A stretch of 52,665 bases of DNA, taken from positions 1 to 52,665 of the forward strand of contig DHCC01000074.1 of assembly GCA_002398875.1 (NCBI GenBank). The letters are read 5' to 3'. A program made the translations under genes and the position numbers. Each line of letters begins with the position of its first letter. Positions within the stretch are counted from its first letter, which is position 1. Below are positions 7,536-17,600 of the stretch, piece after piece. This stretch comes from Bacteroidales bacterium UBA4912 (lineage in GTDB: Bacteria > Bacteroidota > Bacteroidia > Bacteroidales > Dysgonomonadaceae). The notes under the pieces are model-generated. The model worked only from the letters and a program-made list of their open reading frames with translations, was not told the DNA's origin and did no database searches.

Positions 7536-7579
7536 TACCCTCCAATTTTCGTCCTCTTGCAGGAGGAATGAGGAGGGTA
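7536..7579 (+). other. Nested hairpin between tuf and tRNA-Trp
   Basis: TACCCTCC (7536-7543) pairs perfectly with GGAGGGTA (7572-7579), enclosing a second stem TCCTC/GAGGA. It ends 4 nt before the tRNA. There is no T-tract, so it is more likely an RNA-processing or tRNA-insulating structure than a terminator. Confidence 0.5.
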
Positions 7580-7583
7580 CTTT

Positions 7584-7656
7584 ACGGGTCTAGCTCAGTT
7601 GGTAGAGCACTGGTCTCCAAAACCAGTTGTCGGGAGTTCGAGCCTCTCGACCCGTG
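7584..7656 (+). tRNA. tRNA-Trp (CCA)
   Basis: A 73-nt cloverleaf: acceptor ACGGGTC/GACCCGT, anticodon stem CTGGT/ACCAG with loop CTCCAAA (anticodon CCA), discriminator G, no encoded 3' CCA. It sits between tuf and secE, 18 nt before the secE ATG. Confidence 0.96.
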
Positions 7657-7674
7657 CTAAATGATCTGAAATAG

Positions 7675-7866
7675 ATGAAAAAAATAGTTGCATATATCAA
7701 GGATTCTTATAACGAGTTAGTTCATAAGGTATCCTGGCCTTCCAAAGAAGAATTATCCGGCAGTACGGTGATTGTTTTAATTGCTTCCCTAATAATTGCC
7801 TTAATAGTGTTTGGAATAGATTCTTTATTTGAGTGGATATTAAAAATCCTCTACGGTATTTTATAA
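7675..7866 (+). CDS. secE: Preprotein translocase subunit SecE
   Basis: A 63-residue single-span form of SecE. An amphipathic N-terminal helix with the conserved ELxKVSWPSKEEL pattern (about 14-27) is followed by one transmembrane helix (about 32-56). It clamps SecY in the inner-membrane translocation channel. It starts 18 nt after tRNA-Trp and precedes nusG by 18 nt, the standard secE-nusG-rplK arrangement. Confidence 0.95.
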   Translation: MKKIVAYIKDSYNELVHKVSWPSKEELSGSTVIVLIASLIIALIVFGIDSLFEWILKILYGIL

Positions 7867-7884
7867 TTCTGAATTAAAGACATA

Positions 7885-8427
7885 ATGACTGAAGAGAGAA
7901 AAAAATGGTACGTATTGCGTTCCGTTAGTGGTAAAGAAAATAAGGTCAAAGAATATCTTGAATCAGAGATAAAAAAAACCGATTTGGGGAAATATATTTC
8001 TCAAGTCTTAATCCCCACAGAGAAGACTTTTACAGTACGTAACGGGAAAAAAGTGATGAAAGAACGCGCTTATCTTCCTGGGTATGTACTTATCGAAGCT
8101 GAACTGACAGGGGAAGTAATTCACGAACTTAAGAATATCAATTTTGTTGCAGGCTTTCTGCCTAATACAACTAACCCCCAACCATTAAAGGATTCGGAGG
8201 TTAAGCGTATACTAGGTACAATGGACGAATTGGAAGAAGCCGGTGAAGATCTTGATATGAAATTCTATGTTGGTGAAAACGTGAAAGTGATTAGCGGTCC
8301 TTTCAGCAGTTTCTCCGGCGAGGTTGAGGAAGTGAATGAAGAAAGGAAGAAACTCAAAGTAATGGTTAAAATTTTCGGTAGAAAACAACTATTAGAATTG
8401 AGTTATATGCAAGTAGAGAAAGAATAA
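7885..8427 (+). CDS. nusG: Transcription termination/antitermination factor NusG
   Basis: A 180-residue protein with an N-terminal NGN domain (KWYVLRSVSGKE start, AYLPGYVLIEAEL around 62-74) and a C-terminal KOW domain (about 125-180, with the GENVKVISGPFSSFSGEV stretch). It binds RNA polymerase at the clamp, and its KOW domain contacts Rho or ribosomal protein S10. It lies between secE and rplK; the 76-bp gap to rplK may hold ribosomal-protein leader signals, but none was clear to me. Confidence 0.97.
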   Translation: MTEERKKWYVLRSVSGKENKVKEYLESEIKKTDLGKYISQVLIPTEKTFTVRNGKKVMKERAYLPGYVLIEAELTGEVIHELKNINFVAGFLPNTTNPQPLKDSEVKRILGTMDELEEAGEDLDMKFYVGENVKVISGPFSSFSGEVEEVNEERKKLKVMVKIFGRKQLLELSYMQVEKE

Positions 8428-8503
8428 TCAGATATTTGGTTACGCAGATTCTGTAAATTCTTTAAAGTGTTTCGAAAAATCCCAATTATTTAAAATCAAG
8501 AAA

Positions 8504-8953
8504 ATGGCTAAAGAAGTTGCCGGACAACTAAAATTACAAATTAAAGGAGGAGCTGCAAATCCATCACCTCCCGTAGGACCTGCATTAGGTTCGAAGGGGA
8601 TTAATATAATGGATTTCTGCAAGCAATTCAATGCCAGGACTCAGGACAAAGCCGGTAAAGTGTTACCAGTAGTAATTACTTACTATGCCGACAAGTCTTT
8701 TGATTTTATTGTTAAAACACCACCGGTTGCAGTACAACTGCTAGAAGCCAGTAAACAAAAAGGAGGTTCGGCAGAGCCTAATCGCTTGAAAATATCAGCG
8801 ATTACCTGGGAACAGGTAGAGACTATTGCCCGTGAGAAAATGACCGACTTAAACTGCTTCACACTTGAGTCTGCAATGAGAATGGTAGCCGGAACGGCTC
8901 GAAGCATGGGTATCACAGTAAAAGGAAAATTTCCTCAGAATATTAATATTTAA
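8504..8953 (+). CDS. rplK: 50S ribosomal protein uL11
   Basis: A 149-residue L11 with the typical N-terminal domain (KLQIKGGAANPSPPVGPALG, about 9-28) and the C-terminal rRNA-binding domain ending in RSMGITVKG. It forms the GTPase-associated centre on 23S rRNA with uL10 and bL12. The start ATG opens the usual MAKEVAGQ peptide. It is followed after 14 bp by rplA, as in most bacteria. Confidence 0.98.
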   Translation: MAKEVAGQLKLQIKGGAANPSPPVGPALGSKGINIMDFCKQFNARTQDKAGKVLPVVITYYADKSFDFIVKTPPVAVQLLEASKQKGGSAEPNRLKISAITWEQVETIAREKMTDLNCFTLESAMRMVAGTARSMGITVKGKFPQNINI

Positions 8954-8967
8954 AACTTCAATTGAAC

Positions 8968-9669
8968 ATGAGTAAACTGACAAAAAATCAAAAGTTAGCT
9001 TTCAGCAAAATTGAAGGAGGAAAAGCCTATTCACTAAAAGAAGCATCAATACTGGTTAAAGAAATTACTACAACTAAATTTGATGCCTCTGTAGATATCG
9101 ATGTACGCCTTGGCGTAGATCCGCGAAAAGCTAACCAAATGGTAAGAGGTGTTGTATCTCTTCCACACGGAACAGGAAAACAAGTAAGAGTCCTTGTATT
9201 GTGTTCTCCGGAAGTCGAAACCGATGCTAAAGAAGCAGGTGCAGACTACGTAGGACTGGATGAATATATCGAAAAAATTAAAGGTGGTTGGACCGATGTT
9301 GATGTTATCATCACACAACCGCAAATAATGGGAAAAATTGGTGCATTAGGTCGTATTTTAGGACCTCGTGGTCTTATGCCAAACCCAAAAAGCGGTACTG
9401 TTACTACTGACGTTGCAAAAGCTGTAAAAGAAGTAAAACAGGGTAAAATTGACTTTAAAGTAGACAAAGCCGGTATTATTCATACCTCTATAGGAAAAGT
9501 ATCGTTCACGCCGGAACAAATTCGAGATAACGCTAGAGAATTTATCCAAACGTTGATCAAATTAAAACCGTCAGCAGCAAAAGGTACTTATTTTAAGAGT
9601 ATTTATCTTTCTAGTACAATGAGTCCCGGTATTAAGCTGGATACTAAGGCATTAGAAGAAACCAATTAA
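8968..9669 (+). CDS. rplA: 50S ribosomal protein uL1
   Basis: A 233-residue L1 that forms the mobile stalk at the E site and often represses its own operon. The family motif LGPRGLMPNPKSGTV is present at about 130-144. I chose the ATG at 8968 (MSKLTKNQK) over the in-frame TTG two codons earlier, since ATG gives the usual L1 N-terminus. It follows rplK by 14 bp and precedes rplJ by 11 bp. Confidence 0.97.
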   Translation: MSKLTKNQKLAFSKIEGGKAYSLKEASILVKEITTTKFDASVDIDVRLGVDPRKANQMVRGVVSLPHGTGKQVRVLVLCSPEVETDAKEAGADYVGLDEYIEKIKGGWTDVDVIITQPQIMGKIGALGRILGPRGLMPNPKSGTVTTDVAKAVKEVKQGKIDFKVDKAGIIHTSIGKVSFTPEQIRDNAREFIQTLIKLKPSAAKGTYFKSIYLSSTMSPGIKLDTKALEETN

Positions 9670-9680
9670 CAAGGAAGTCA

Positions 9681-10205
9681 ATGAAAAAGGAAGATAAAAA
9701 ACAAATAATAGAACAGATTACAGTTGATCTTCAGGAGTATGAAAACTTCTATCTTACCGACATTGCAACATTAAATGCAGTGAAGACAAGTACATTAAGA
9801 AGAGAGTGCTACAATGAAGATATCAAACTGGTAGTCGTTAAAAACACCTTATTGCAAAAAGCATTCGAATCATTAGATAACAAATATGAAGAGTTATACC
9901 CTGTATTGAAGGGTAATACTGCAATAATGTTTTCTAATGTAGCAAATGCTCCTGCTAAGCTTATTGATAAACATAAAGCCGACAAGGTACCAGTATTAAA
10001 AGGTGCTTATGTTCAGGAAAGCTTCTTTATTGGAGCTGAGACCCTGAAGGATCTTGTGAATATCAAGAGCAAAACGGAACTTATCGGAGATGTTATTGCA
10101 TTGTTGCAATCTCCTGCTAAGAATGTTATTTCAGCGCTCCAATCCGGCGGTAATACAATACATGGAGTACTGAAGACTCTGTCGGAAAGAGAAGTATCTC
10201 AATAA
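9681..10205 (+). CDS. rplJ: 50S ribosomal protein uL10
   Basis: A 174-residue L10, the base of the ribosomal stalk that carries bL12 dimers on its C-terminal helix. The N-terminal part (KKQIIEQITVDLQEYENFY) and the core VVKNTLLQKA stretch fit the family. The 80-bp gap to rplL contains a 7-bp dyad. Confidence 0.97.
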   Translation: MKKEDKKQIIEQITVDLQEYENFYLTDIATLNAVKTSTLRRECYNEDIKLVVVKNTLLQKAFESLDNKYEELYPVLKGNTAIMFSNVANAPAKLIDKHKADKVPVLKGAYVQESFFIGAETLKDLVNIKSKTELIGDVIALLQSPAKNVISALQSGGNTIHGVLKTLSEREVSQ

Positions 10206-10213
10206 AAAGATCC

Positions 10214-10240
10214 GATAAATTTAATTAAGATAGATTTATC
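10214..10240 (+). other. Small hairpin in the rplJ-rplL gap
   Basis: GATAAAT (10214-10220) pairs with ATTTATC (10234-10240) across a 13-nt loop. It is AU-rich and weak. It could help set the higher expression of rplL than rplJ, but chance is possible. Confidence 0.25.
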
Positions 10241-10285
10241 AGTCAACAAACAGAATTAGTAATCAATTTAAACAAATACAAAAAA

Positions 10286-10663
10286 ATGGCAGACTTAAAA
10301 AAATTTGCTGAAGATCTGGTTAACTTAACAGTTAAAGAAGTTAACGAACTAGCCGAAATTTTAAAAACAGAGTACGGTATTGAACCGGCTGCTGCAGCTG
10401 TTGCTGTTGCTGCAGGACCCGCAGCTGGTGGTGAAGCCGCTGTAGAGGAAAAAACTGCATTCGATGTAGTTCTTAAGAGTGCCGGTGCAGCAAAACTTGC
10501 TGTTGTAAAAGCGGTTAAAGAACTTACCGGACTAGGACTAAAAGAAGCTAAAGATTTAGTCGACGCTGCTCCAAGTGAATTGAAAAAAGGTATAACAAAA
10601 GACGAAGCAGAAGCTTTGAAAAAACAACTTGAAGAGGCTGGAGCAGAAGTTGAACTTAAATAG
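10286..10663 (+). CDS. rplL: 50S ribosomal protein bL12 (L7/L12)
   Basis: A 125-residue bL12 with the N-terminal dimerisation domain (about 1-33), an Ala/Gly-rich hinge (about 37-55) and the globular factor-binding domain with the conserved KLAVVKAVKELTGLGLKEAK stretch. It recruits translational GTPases to the ribosome. A strong hairpin followed by a T-rich run lies between it and rpoB. Confidence 0.98.
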   Translation: MADLKKFAEDLVNLTVKEVNELAEILKTEYGIEPAAAAVAVAAGPAAGGEAAVEEKTAFDVVLKSAGAAKLAVVKAVKELTGLGLKEAKDLVDAAPSELKKGITKDEAEALKKQLEEAGAEVELK

Positions 10664-10687
10664 CATTTACCTATATTAGGTTAATTC

Positions 10688-10725
10688 GGTTAGGAATCTT
10701 CAGTACTGAAGGTTCTTAACCTTTT
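10688..10725 (+). terminator. Terminator-like attenuator between rplL and rpoB
   Basis: A 15-bp stem (10688-10702 with 10707-10721, two G-U pairs) closes a 4-nt loop and runs straight into a T-rich tail. The core is a perfect 14-bp palindrome. Partial termination between ribosomal-protein and polymerase genes is known in other bacteria, and this hairpin is well placed to lower rpoBC expression relative to rplL. Confidence 0.6.
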
Positions 10726-10760
10726 CTGTCAATATATATTAGGTTCATAAATTCATCCCC

Positions 10761-13700
10761 ATGTCTTCAAACAAAGCTATTCAAAGAATAAATTTTGCGT
10801 CGATTAAAAATCCGCTTGACTTCCCTGATTTTCTGGAAGTTCAACTCCAATCATTTCAGGATTTCATACAACTCGACACACCCCCCGAAAGCAGAAAAAA
10901 GGAAGGATTGTATAAGGTTTTCACGGAAAATTTTCCGATTACAGATACCCGAAACAATTTTGTACTTGAGTTTTTAGATTACTATGTTGATCCTCCACGC
11001 TATTCGATAGAAGAGTGCGTCGACAGAGGACTCACCTATAGCGTACCTCTAAAGGCTAAGCTTTATCTATACTGTACTGATCCTGATCACGAGGATTTCA
11101 CACCTGTAATTCAGGATGTTTACCTGGGTACAATTCCTTACATGACTGAAAAGGGAACATTTGTGATTAATGGTGCAGAACGTGTAATCGTTTCTCAGCT
11201 TCACCGTTCTCCGGGTGTGTTTTTTGGTCAGAGTCTGCATGCAAATGGCAGTGTACTATACTCCGCCAGAGTTATACCATTCAGAGGGTCGTGGATAGAA
11301 TTTGCCACGGATATCAACAACGTAATGTACGCCTATATAGATCGGAAAAAGAAATTGCCTGTTACAACTCTTCTTCGTGCCATTGGGTTCGAAAATGATA
11401 AGGACATTCTTGAGATTTTTGATCTGGCAGAGGAAGTTAAAGCAAATAAAACAAATCTGAAGAAAGTTTTAGGTCGTAAATTAGCTGCCCGTGTTTTGAA
11501 ATCATGGATGGAAGATTTTGTGGATGAGGACACCGGTGAAGTTACTTCAATCGAGAGAAATGAAGTAATTATCGAGCGTGAGACCATTTTGGAGCAGGAG
11601 CATATTGATGAAATTATAGAATCAGGAGTTCCATATATACTTCTTCATAAAGAGACAGCAAATACAATTGACTATTCAATTATATATAATACATTGCAAA
11701 AAGATCCGAGTAATTCGGAGATTGATGCAATAAAACACATATATCGACTATTACGTAGTGCTGAGCCAGCTGATGACTCAAGTGCACGGGATGTAATCAA
11801 CAATCTGTTTTTCTCTGAAAAGAGATATGACTTAGGAGATGTTGGACGTTATAGAATTAACAAAAAGCTCAATTTAAATATTGATGACGATATTCGTGTT
11901 CTTACGAAAGAAGATATTATAGAGATTATAAAATATCTTATCGAATTAATTAATTCAAAAGCGGTAGTTGACGATATTGATCACCTTAGTAACAGACGTG
12001 TAAGGACTGTTGGTGAACAATTATATACTCAATTTGGTATAGGTTTGACCCGTATGGCACGTATAATCCGTGAAAGGATGAATGTCAGAGACAACGAGGT
12101 CTTTACACCTATTGACCTGATTAATGCGAAAACTATTTCTTCCGTTATAAATACCTTCTTCGGAACTAATGCTTTATCGCAATTTATGGACCAAACTAAC
12201 CCACTTGCCGAGATAACACATAAACGACGCTTATCGGCACTGGGACCAGGTGGACTGTCGCGCGAACGTGCAGGATTTGAAGTTCGTGACGTTCACTTTA
12301 CACACTATGGACGTCTTTGTCCTATTGAAACCCCTGAAGGTCCTAATATTGGACTTATCTCTTCACTTTGCGTTTATGCCAAAATTAATGAACTTGGTTT
12401 TATCGAAACTCCTTACCGTAAAGCAGAAAATGGAATCGTTAATATTAATAACAACGAAATCATATATTTAGCTGCCGAAGAGGAGGAAGGGAAAATTATT
12501 GCACAGGGTAATGCACCCCTTGATGAAAAAGGGCACTTTATAAACCCAAGAGTTAAATCCCGACAAGATGCCGACTATCCGGTTGTTGCTCCCGAAGAGG
12601 TAGAACTTATGGACGTATCGCCGATGCAAATTGCATCTATTGCAGCATCTCTCATTCCTTTTCTTGAACATGATGATGCAAACCGTGCACTGATGGGTTC
12701 AAACATGATGCGTCAGGCAGTACCACTGATACGTACAGAATCTCCTATAGTAGGAACAGGTATTGAAGGAGATGTCATTAAAGACTCAAGAACACAAATA
12801 GTTTCTGAGGGAGATGGCGTAGTTACTTTTGTAGATGCCACTACAATCAAGGTAAAATATGAACGAAGCGAAGAAGAAGAATTCACCAGCTTCGAAGATT
12901 CAGAAAAGACTTATAATATTCCTAAGTTCCGTAAGACTAACCAAAATACAACAGTCGATCTTCGTCCTATTTGTAAAGTAGGTCAAAAAGTAAAAAGCGG
13001 TGAAATCCTTACTGAAGGCTATGCAACGGAAGATGGAGAGCTGGCACTTGGTAAAAACCTTAAAGTGGCATTTATGCCTTGGAAAGGTTATAACTTTGAA
13101 GATGCTATCGTATTAAGCGAAAGAATGGTAAGTGATGATGTATTTACTTCTGTTCATGTTGAGGAATTCTCACTTGAGGTTAGAGAAACCAAGCGAGGAA
13201 TGGAGGAATTAACATCAGATATACCAAATGTCAGCGAAGAAGCTACAAAAGATCTTGATGAAAAAGGAATAGTTAGAGTAGGTGCCAGAATTAAACCCGG
13301 TGATATCCTTATTGGTAAAATTACTCCTAAGGGAGAATCTGATCCTTCACCTGAAGAGAAGTTACTTCGAGCTATTTTCGGAGATAAGGCAGGAGATGTC
13401 AAGGATGCTTCACTAAAAGCCTCACCCTCACTTAGTGGTGTTGTTGTACATACAAATCTTTTCTCGAAAGCATCCAAAAAAGGGAAGACAAAACTTTCCA
13501 ATAAGGCTATTCTTCCTAAACTGGATGAGGAGTACGAAACAAGACTTGATGAATTAAGGAAAGTACTTATCGATAAACTTTTAAAGCTGACTGAAGGTAA
13601 AACATCTGCAGGAGTTAAAGATTACACAAATATTGACATTGTTCCCAAAGGTGCTAAATTTACTCTAAAAACACTCTCTGATATTGACTATCAATCAGTT

Positions 13701-14573
13701 CAGCTTAATAAGTGGACTACAGATACTCATAAAAACAAGCTAATTCGTGCAACTGTTATAAATTATCTGCGTCGATTTAAAGAGCTGGATGCTGAATTAA
13801 AACGTAAACGTTTTGATCTGACAATCGGTGATGAGTTACCATCAGGAATTATGCAAAGTGCGAAAGTTTATGTCGCCAAAAAACGTAAAATCCAGGTTGG
13901 AGATAAAATGGCCGGTCGTCACGGAAACAAAGGTATTGTTTCAAAGATTGTACGTCAGGAAGATATGCCTTTCTTAGCTGATGGCACCCCTGTTGACATT
14001 GTTTTAAATCCGCTTGGTGTACCTTCTCGTATGAATCTGGGACAAATTTTTGAAACAGTTCTGGGATGGGCTGGCAAACAGCTTGATATTAAATTTGCAA
14101 CACCTATATTTGATGGTGCACAACTTGAAGATCTGACTGTATGGACTGATAAAGCGGGCGTACCTGCATTTGGTAAATCTTATCTGTATGACGGTGGAAC
14201 CGGAGAAAGATTTGATCAACCGGCAACAGTAGGAGTAATTTACATGCTTAAGCTCGGTCACATGGTTGAGGATAAAATGCACTCTCGCTCAATAGGACCA
14301 TATTCACTAATTACACAGCAACCATTGGGTGGTAAAGCCCAATTTGGAGGACAACGTTTTGGTGAGATGGAGGTATGGGCACTTGAAGCATTTGGAGCAT
14401 CTCACATTCTACAAGAGATTCTTACTGTTAAATCAGATGATGTTGTTGGTCGTTCCAAAGCATACGAATCAATTGTTAAGGGAGAGGCAATGCCTCAACC
14501 GGGTATACCTGAATCGCTTAATGTACTTATTCATGAGCTTCAGGGTCTGGGACTTAGTATTACTCTCGATTAA
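10761..14573 (+). CDS. rpoB: DNA-directed RNA polymerase subunit beta
   Basis: A 1270-residue beta subunit of normal Bacteroidota length. Recognisable blocks include the rifampicin region (SQFMDQTNPLAE, followed by HKRRLSALGPGGL), CPIETPEGPNIGLI, the KPGDILIGKITPKGE segment, and KMAGRHGNKG near the active site. It forms the catalytic core with beta' and binds the sigma factor specific to this phylum. It is preceded by the attenuator-like hairpin after rplL and followed by a 94-bp gap with a 9-bp perfect stem before rpoC. Confidence 0.99.
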   Translation: MSSNKAIQRINFASIKNPLDFPDFLEVQLQSFQDFIQLDTPPESRKKEGLYKVFTENFPITDTRNNFVLEFLDYYVDPPRYSIEECVDRGLTYSVPLKAKLYLYCTDPDHEDFTPVIQDVYLGTIPYMTEKGTFVINGAERVIVSQLHRSPGVFFGQSLHANGSVLYSARVIPFRGSWIEFATDINNVMYAYIDRKKKLPVTTLLRAIGFENDKDILEIFDLAEEVKANKTNLKKVLGRKLAARVLKSWMEDFVDEDTGEVTSIERNEVIIERETILEQEHIDEIIESGVPYILLHKETANTIDYSIIYNTLQKDPSNSEIDAIKHIYRLLRSAEPADDSSARDVINNLFFSEKRYDLGDVGRYRINKKLNLNIDDDIRVLTKEDIIEIIKYLIELINSKAVVDDIDHLSNRRVRTVGEQLYTQFGIGLTRMARIIRERMNVRDNEVFTPIDLINAKTISSVINTFFGTNALSQFMDQTNPLAEITHKRRLSALGPGGLSRERAGFEVRDVHFTHYGRLCPIETPEGPNIGLISSLCVYAKINELGFIETPYRKAENGIVNINNNEIIYLAAEEEEGKIIAQGNAPLDEKGHFINPRVKSRQDADYPVVAPEEVELMDVSPMQIASIAASLIPFLEHDDANRALMGSNMMRQAVPLIRTESPIVGTGIEGDVIKDSRTQIVSEGDGVVTFVDATTIKVKYERSEEEEFTSFEDSEKTYNIPKFRKTNQNTTVDLRPICKVGQKVKSGEILTEGYATEDGELALGKNLKVAFMPWKGYNFEDAIVLSERMVSDDVFTSVHVEEFSLEVRETKRGMEELTSDIPNVSEEATKDLDEKGIVRVGARIKPGDILIGKITPKGESDPSPEEKLLRAIFGDKAGDVKDASLKASPSLSGVVVHTNLFSKASKKGKTKLSNKAILPKLDEEYETRLDELRKVLIDKLLKLTEGKTSAGVKDYTNIDIVPKGAKFTLKTLSDIDYQSVQLNKWTTDTHKNKLIRATVINYLRRFKELDAELKRKRFDLTIGDELPSGIMQSAKVYVAKKRKIQVGDKMAGRHGNKGIVSKIVRQEDMPFLADGTPVDIVLNPLGVPSRMNLGQIFETVLGWAGKQLDIKFATPIFDGAQLEDLTVWTDKAGVPAFGKSYLYDGGTGERFDQPATVGVIYMLKLGHMVEDKMHSRSIGPYSLITQQPLGGKAQFGGQRFGEMEVWALEAFGASHILQEILTVKSDDVVGRSKAYESIVKGEAMPQPGIPESLNVLIHELQGLGLSITLD

Positions 14574-14588
14574 TATTCACCGGATAAA

Positions 14589-14622
14589 CAGATGATATGG
14601 CATAGAGTAGCTTTATCATCTG
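14589..14622 (+). other. Hairpin in the rpoB-rpoC gap
   Basis: CAGATGATA (14589-14597) pairs perfectly with TATCATCTG (14614-14622); CCGG tetranucleotides flank both sides. No T-tract follows, so it is probably an mRNA processing or stability element rather than a terminator. Confidence 0.45.
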
Positions 14623-14667
14623 CCGGGAATTCATTTAAAAAAATCATAACTCTTTATAAAGGTTATT

Positions 14668-17600
14668 ATGGCATATAGAAAAGAGAATAAAATAAAGAGT
14701 AGCTTTTCAAAAATTACAATCAGTCTGGCTTCTCCGGAACAGATTCTTGAGAAATCATTTGGCGAAGTTTTAAAACCAGAGACAATAAATTATCGCACTT
14801 ACAAACCAGAACGTGACGGACTTTTCTGTGAACGAATATTCGGGCCGGTTAAAGACTATGAGTGTCATTGCGGTAAATATAAACGAATACGCTACAAAGG
14901 TATAGTATGTGATAGATGCGGTGTAGAAGTTACAGAGAAGAAAGTACGCCGTGAACGTACAGGACACATTCACCTTGTGGTTCCTGTAGCTCATATATGG
15001 TACTTTAGATCACTACCCAACAAAATTGGGTATCTATTAGGTATTCCTACAAAGAAACTGGATACTATCATTTATTATGAACGATACGTTGTAATCCAAG
15101 CGGGTATTCTTGAAGACAAAGTGACAGAAAAAGATCTACTTACTGAAGATGAATACCTGGAACTACTGGATTCAATACCTAAAGAAAATCAATCACTCGA
15201 AGATTCTGATCCCAATAAATTTATTGCTAAGATGGGAGCAGAAGCTTTATTGAGTTTGCTAGAAAGAATCAATCTTGACAAGTTAGCTAACCACCTTCGC
15301 CACAAAGCAAATACAGAAACATCTCAGCAACGAAAGAATGAAGCACTAAAACAGCTACAGGTAGTAGAAGCATTTAGAGGTTCCAAGAACATTAATAAGC
15401 CTGAGTGGATGATAATGAAAGTTATCCCGGTAATTCCACCGGATCTTCGACCATTAGTGCCCTTAGATGGTGGACGATTTGCTACTTCTGACCTTAATGA
15501 TCTTTATCGAAGAGTTATTATTCGTAATAACCGCCTTAAAAGACTCATTGACATTAAGGCTCCTGATGTGATTCTTAGAAATGAGAAACGTATGCTTCAG
15601 GAATCGGTAGATTCATTATTTGACAACTCTCGCAAATCGAGTGCAATCAAAACAGAATCAAACCGCCCTTTGAAGTCTCTATCCGACAGCTTGAAAGGAA
15701 AACAAGGTCGTTTCCGCCAAAATCTACTTGGTAAACGTGTAGACTATTCAGCACGTTCAGTTATTGTTGTGGGTCCTGAACTAAAGATGCATGAATGCGG
15801 ACTTCCAAAAGATATGGCGGCTGAATTATACAAACCGTTTATTATCCGCAAGTTAATAGAAAGAGGAATTGTTAAAACAGTTAAGTCTGCTAAAAAGATT
15901 GTAGACAGAAAAGAACCTGTAGTATATGATATACTTGAATATGTGATGAAAGGTCACCCGGTTCTTCTTAACCGTGCTCCTACCCTTCACCGTTTGGGTA
16001 TTCAGGCATTCCAGCCAAAACTTATTGAAGGTAAAGCTATTCAATTACATCCGCTTGCTTGTACTGCTTTTAACGCGGACTTTGACGGCGACCAGATGGC
16101 TGTTCACCTTCCATTAGGCAATGAAGCTATTCTGGAAGCTCAACTTCTGATGCTTGCTTCACACAACATTCTCAATCCGGCAAACGGAGCACCAATTACT
16201 GTTCCTTCACAAGATATGGTTCTAGGACTTTATTACATTACAAAAATACGTCCGGGTGCAAAAGGTGAAGGCATGTATTTTTATGGTGAAGAGGAGGCAA
16301 TAATTGCATACAACGAAGGAGCTGTTGATATTCACGCACTTGTGAAAGTAGTTGTTGATGATATTGATGAAGAGGGCAATCCGATTCGAAAGATGCACGA
16401 AACCACAGTAGGACGTGTTATTACCAACGAAGCTATTCCTAAAGAAGTAGGATATGTTAACGAGTTGCTATCTAAAAAATCACTCCGTGATATTATCGGA
16501 AAAGTAATTAAAACTTGTGGTGTTGCACGCACAGCTCAATATCTTGATGATATAAAAGATCTCGGATACAAAATGGCATTCAAGGGAGGATTATCATTCA
16601 ATCTTGAGGATGTTATTATACCAAAAGAAAAAGAGGCGTTAATTCAGGAAGGTTATAATGAAGTAGAACAGATATTGGATAACTACAATATGGGATTCAT
16701 TACCTATAATGAACGTTATAACCAGATTATTGATACATGGACACATATTAACTCTAAGTTGTCAAATATCCTGATGAAACAACTTTCAGAAGACGACCAG
16801 GGATTTAACTCAGTATACATGATGCTTGATTCTGGAGCTCGTGGTTCGAGGGAACAGATCAGACAGTTGTCAGGTATGCGTGGATTGATGGCTAAACCCC
16901 AAAAGAGTGGTGCAGAAGGAGCTCAGATTATTGAGAATCCAATTCTTGCGAACTTTAAGGAAGGCTTGTCAGTTCTAGAGTATTTCATCTCAACTCACGG
17001 TGCCCGTAAGGGTCTTGCCGACACAGCTCTTAAAACAGCTGACGCCGGTTACCTTACACGCCGACTGGTTGACGTATCTCAGGATGTGATAGTAAATGAA
17101 GTTGACTGTGGTACTCTAAGAGGATTAACCGCAACAGCTATTAAAAACAATGAAGAGATAATTGCTTCACTGTACGAAAGAATTCTTGGACGCGTTTCTG
17201 TACATGATGTACAACATCCTAATACAGGCGAAATTCTTGTAAATTCGGGTGAAGAAATAACAGAGGATATTGCTAAGAAAATTGAAGAATCTCCAATAGA
17301 AAGAGTTGAAATAAGATCAGTTCTTACATGTGAATCATCACATGGAGTTTGTGCAAAATGTTATGGTAGGAATCTTGCTACCGGACACATGGTTCAAAAA
17401 GGTGAAGCAGTCGGTGTTATCGCTGCCCAGTCAATTGGTGAACCTGGAACACAGCTTACTCTTAGAACATTCCATGTCGGTGGTATTGCTTCTAATATTG
17501 CTGCAGAAAGTAGAATTGTAGCAAAGTATGACGGAATTGTTGAATTTGATGAACTACGTTTCGTTGAGGCTCAAGACTCTGAAGGTAAACCATTGAAAGT

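Noticed and set aside
8962..8967. TTG start for rplA
   Set aside because: The ATG two codons later gives the standard MSKLTKNQ start.
12250..12471. Same-strand alternative frame inside rpoB
   Set aside because: It is a shadow of the well-conserved rpoB frame with no own start signal.
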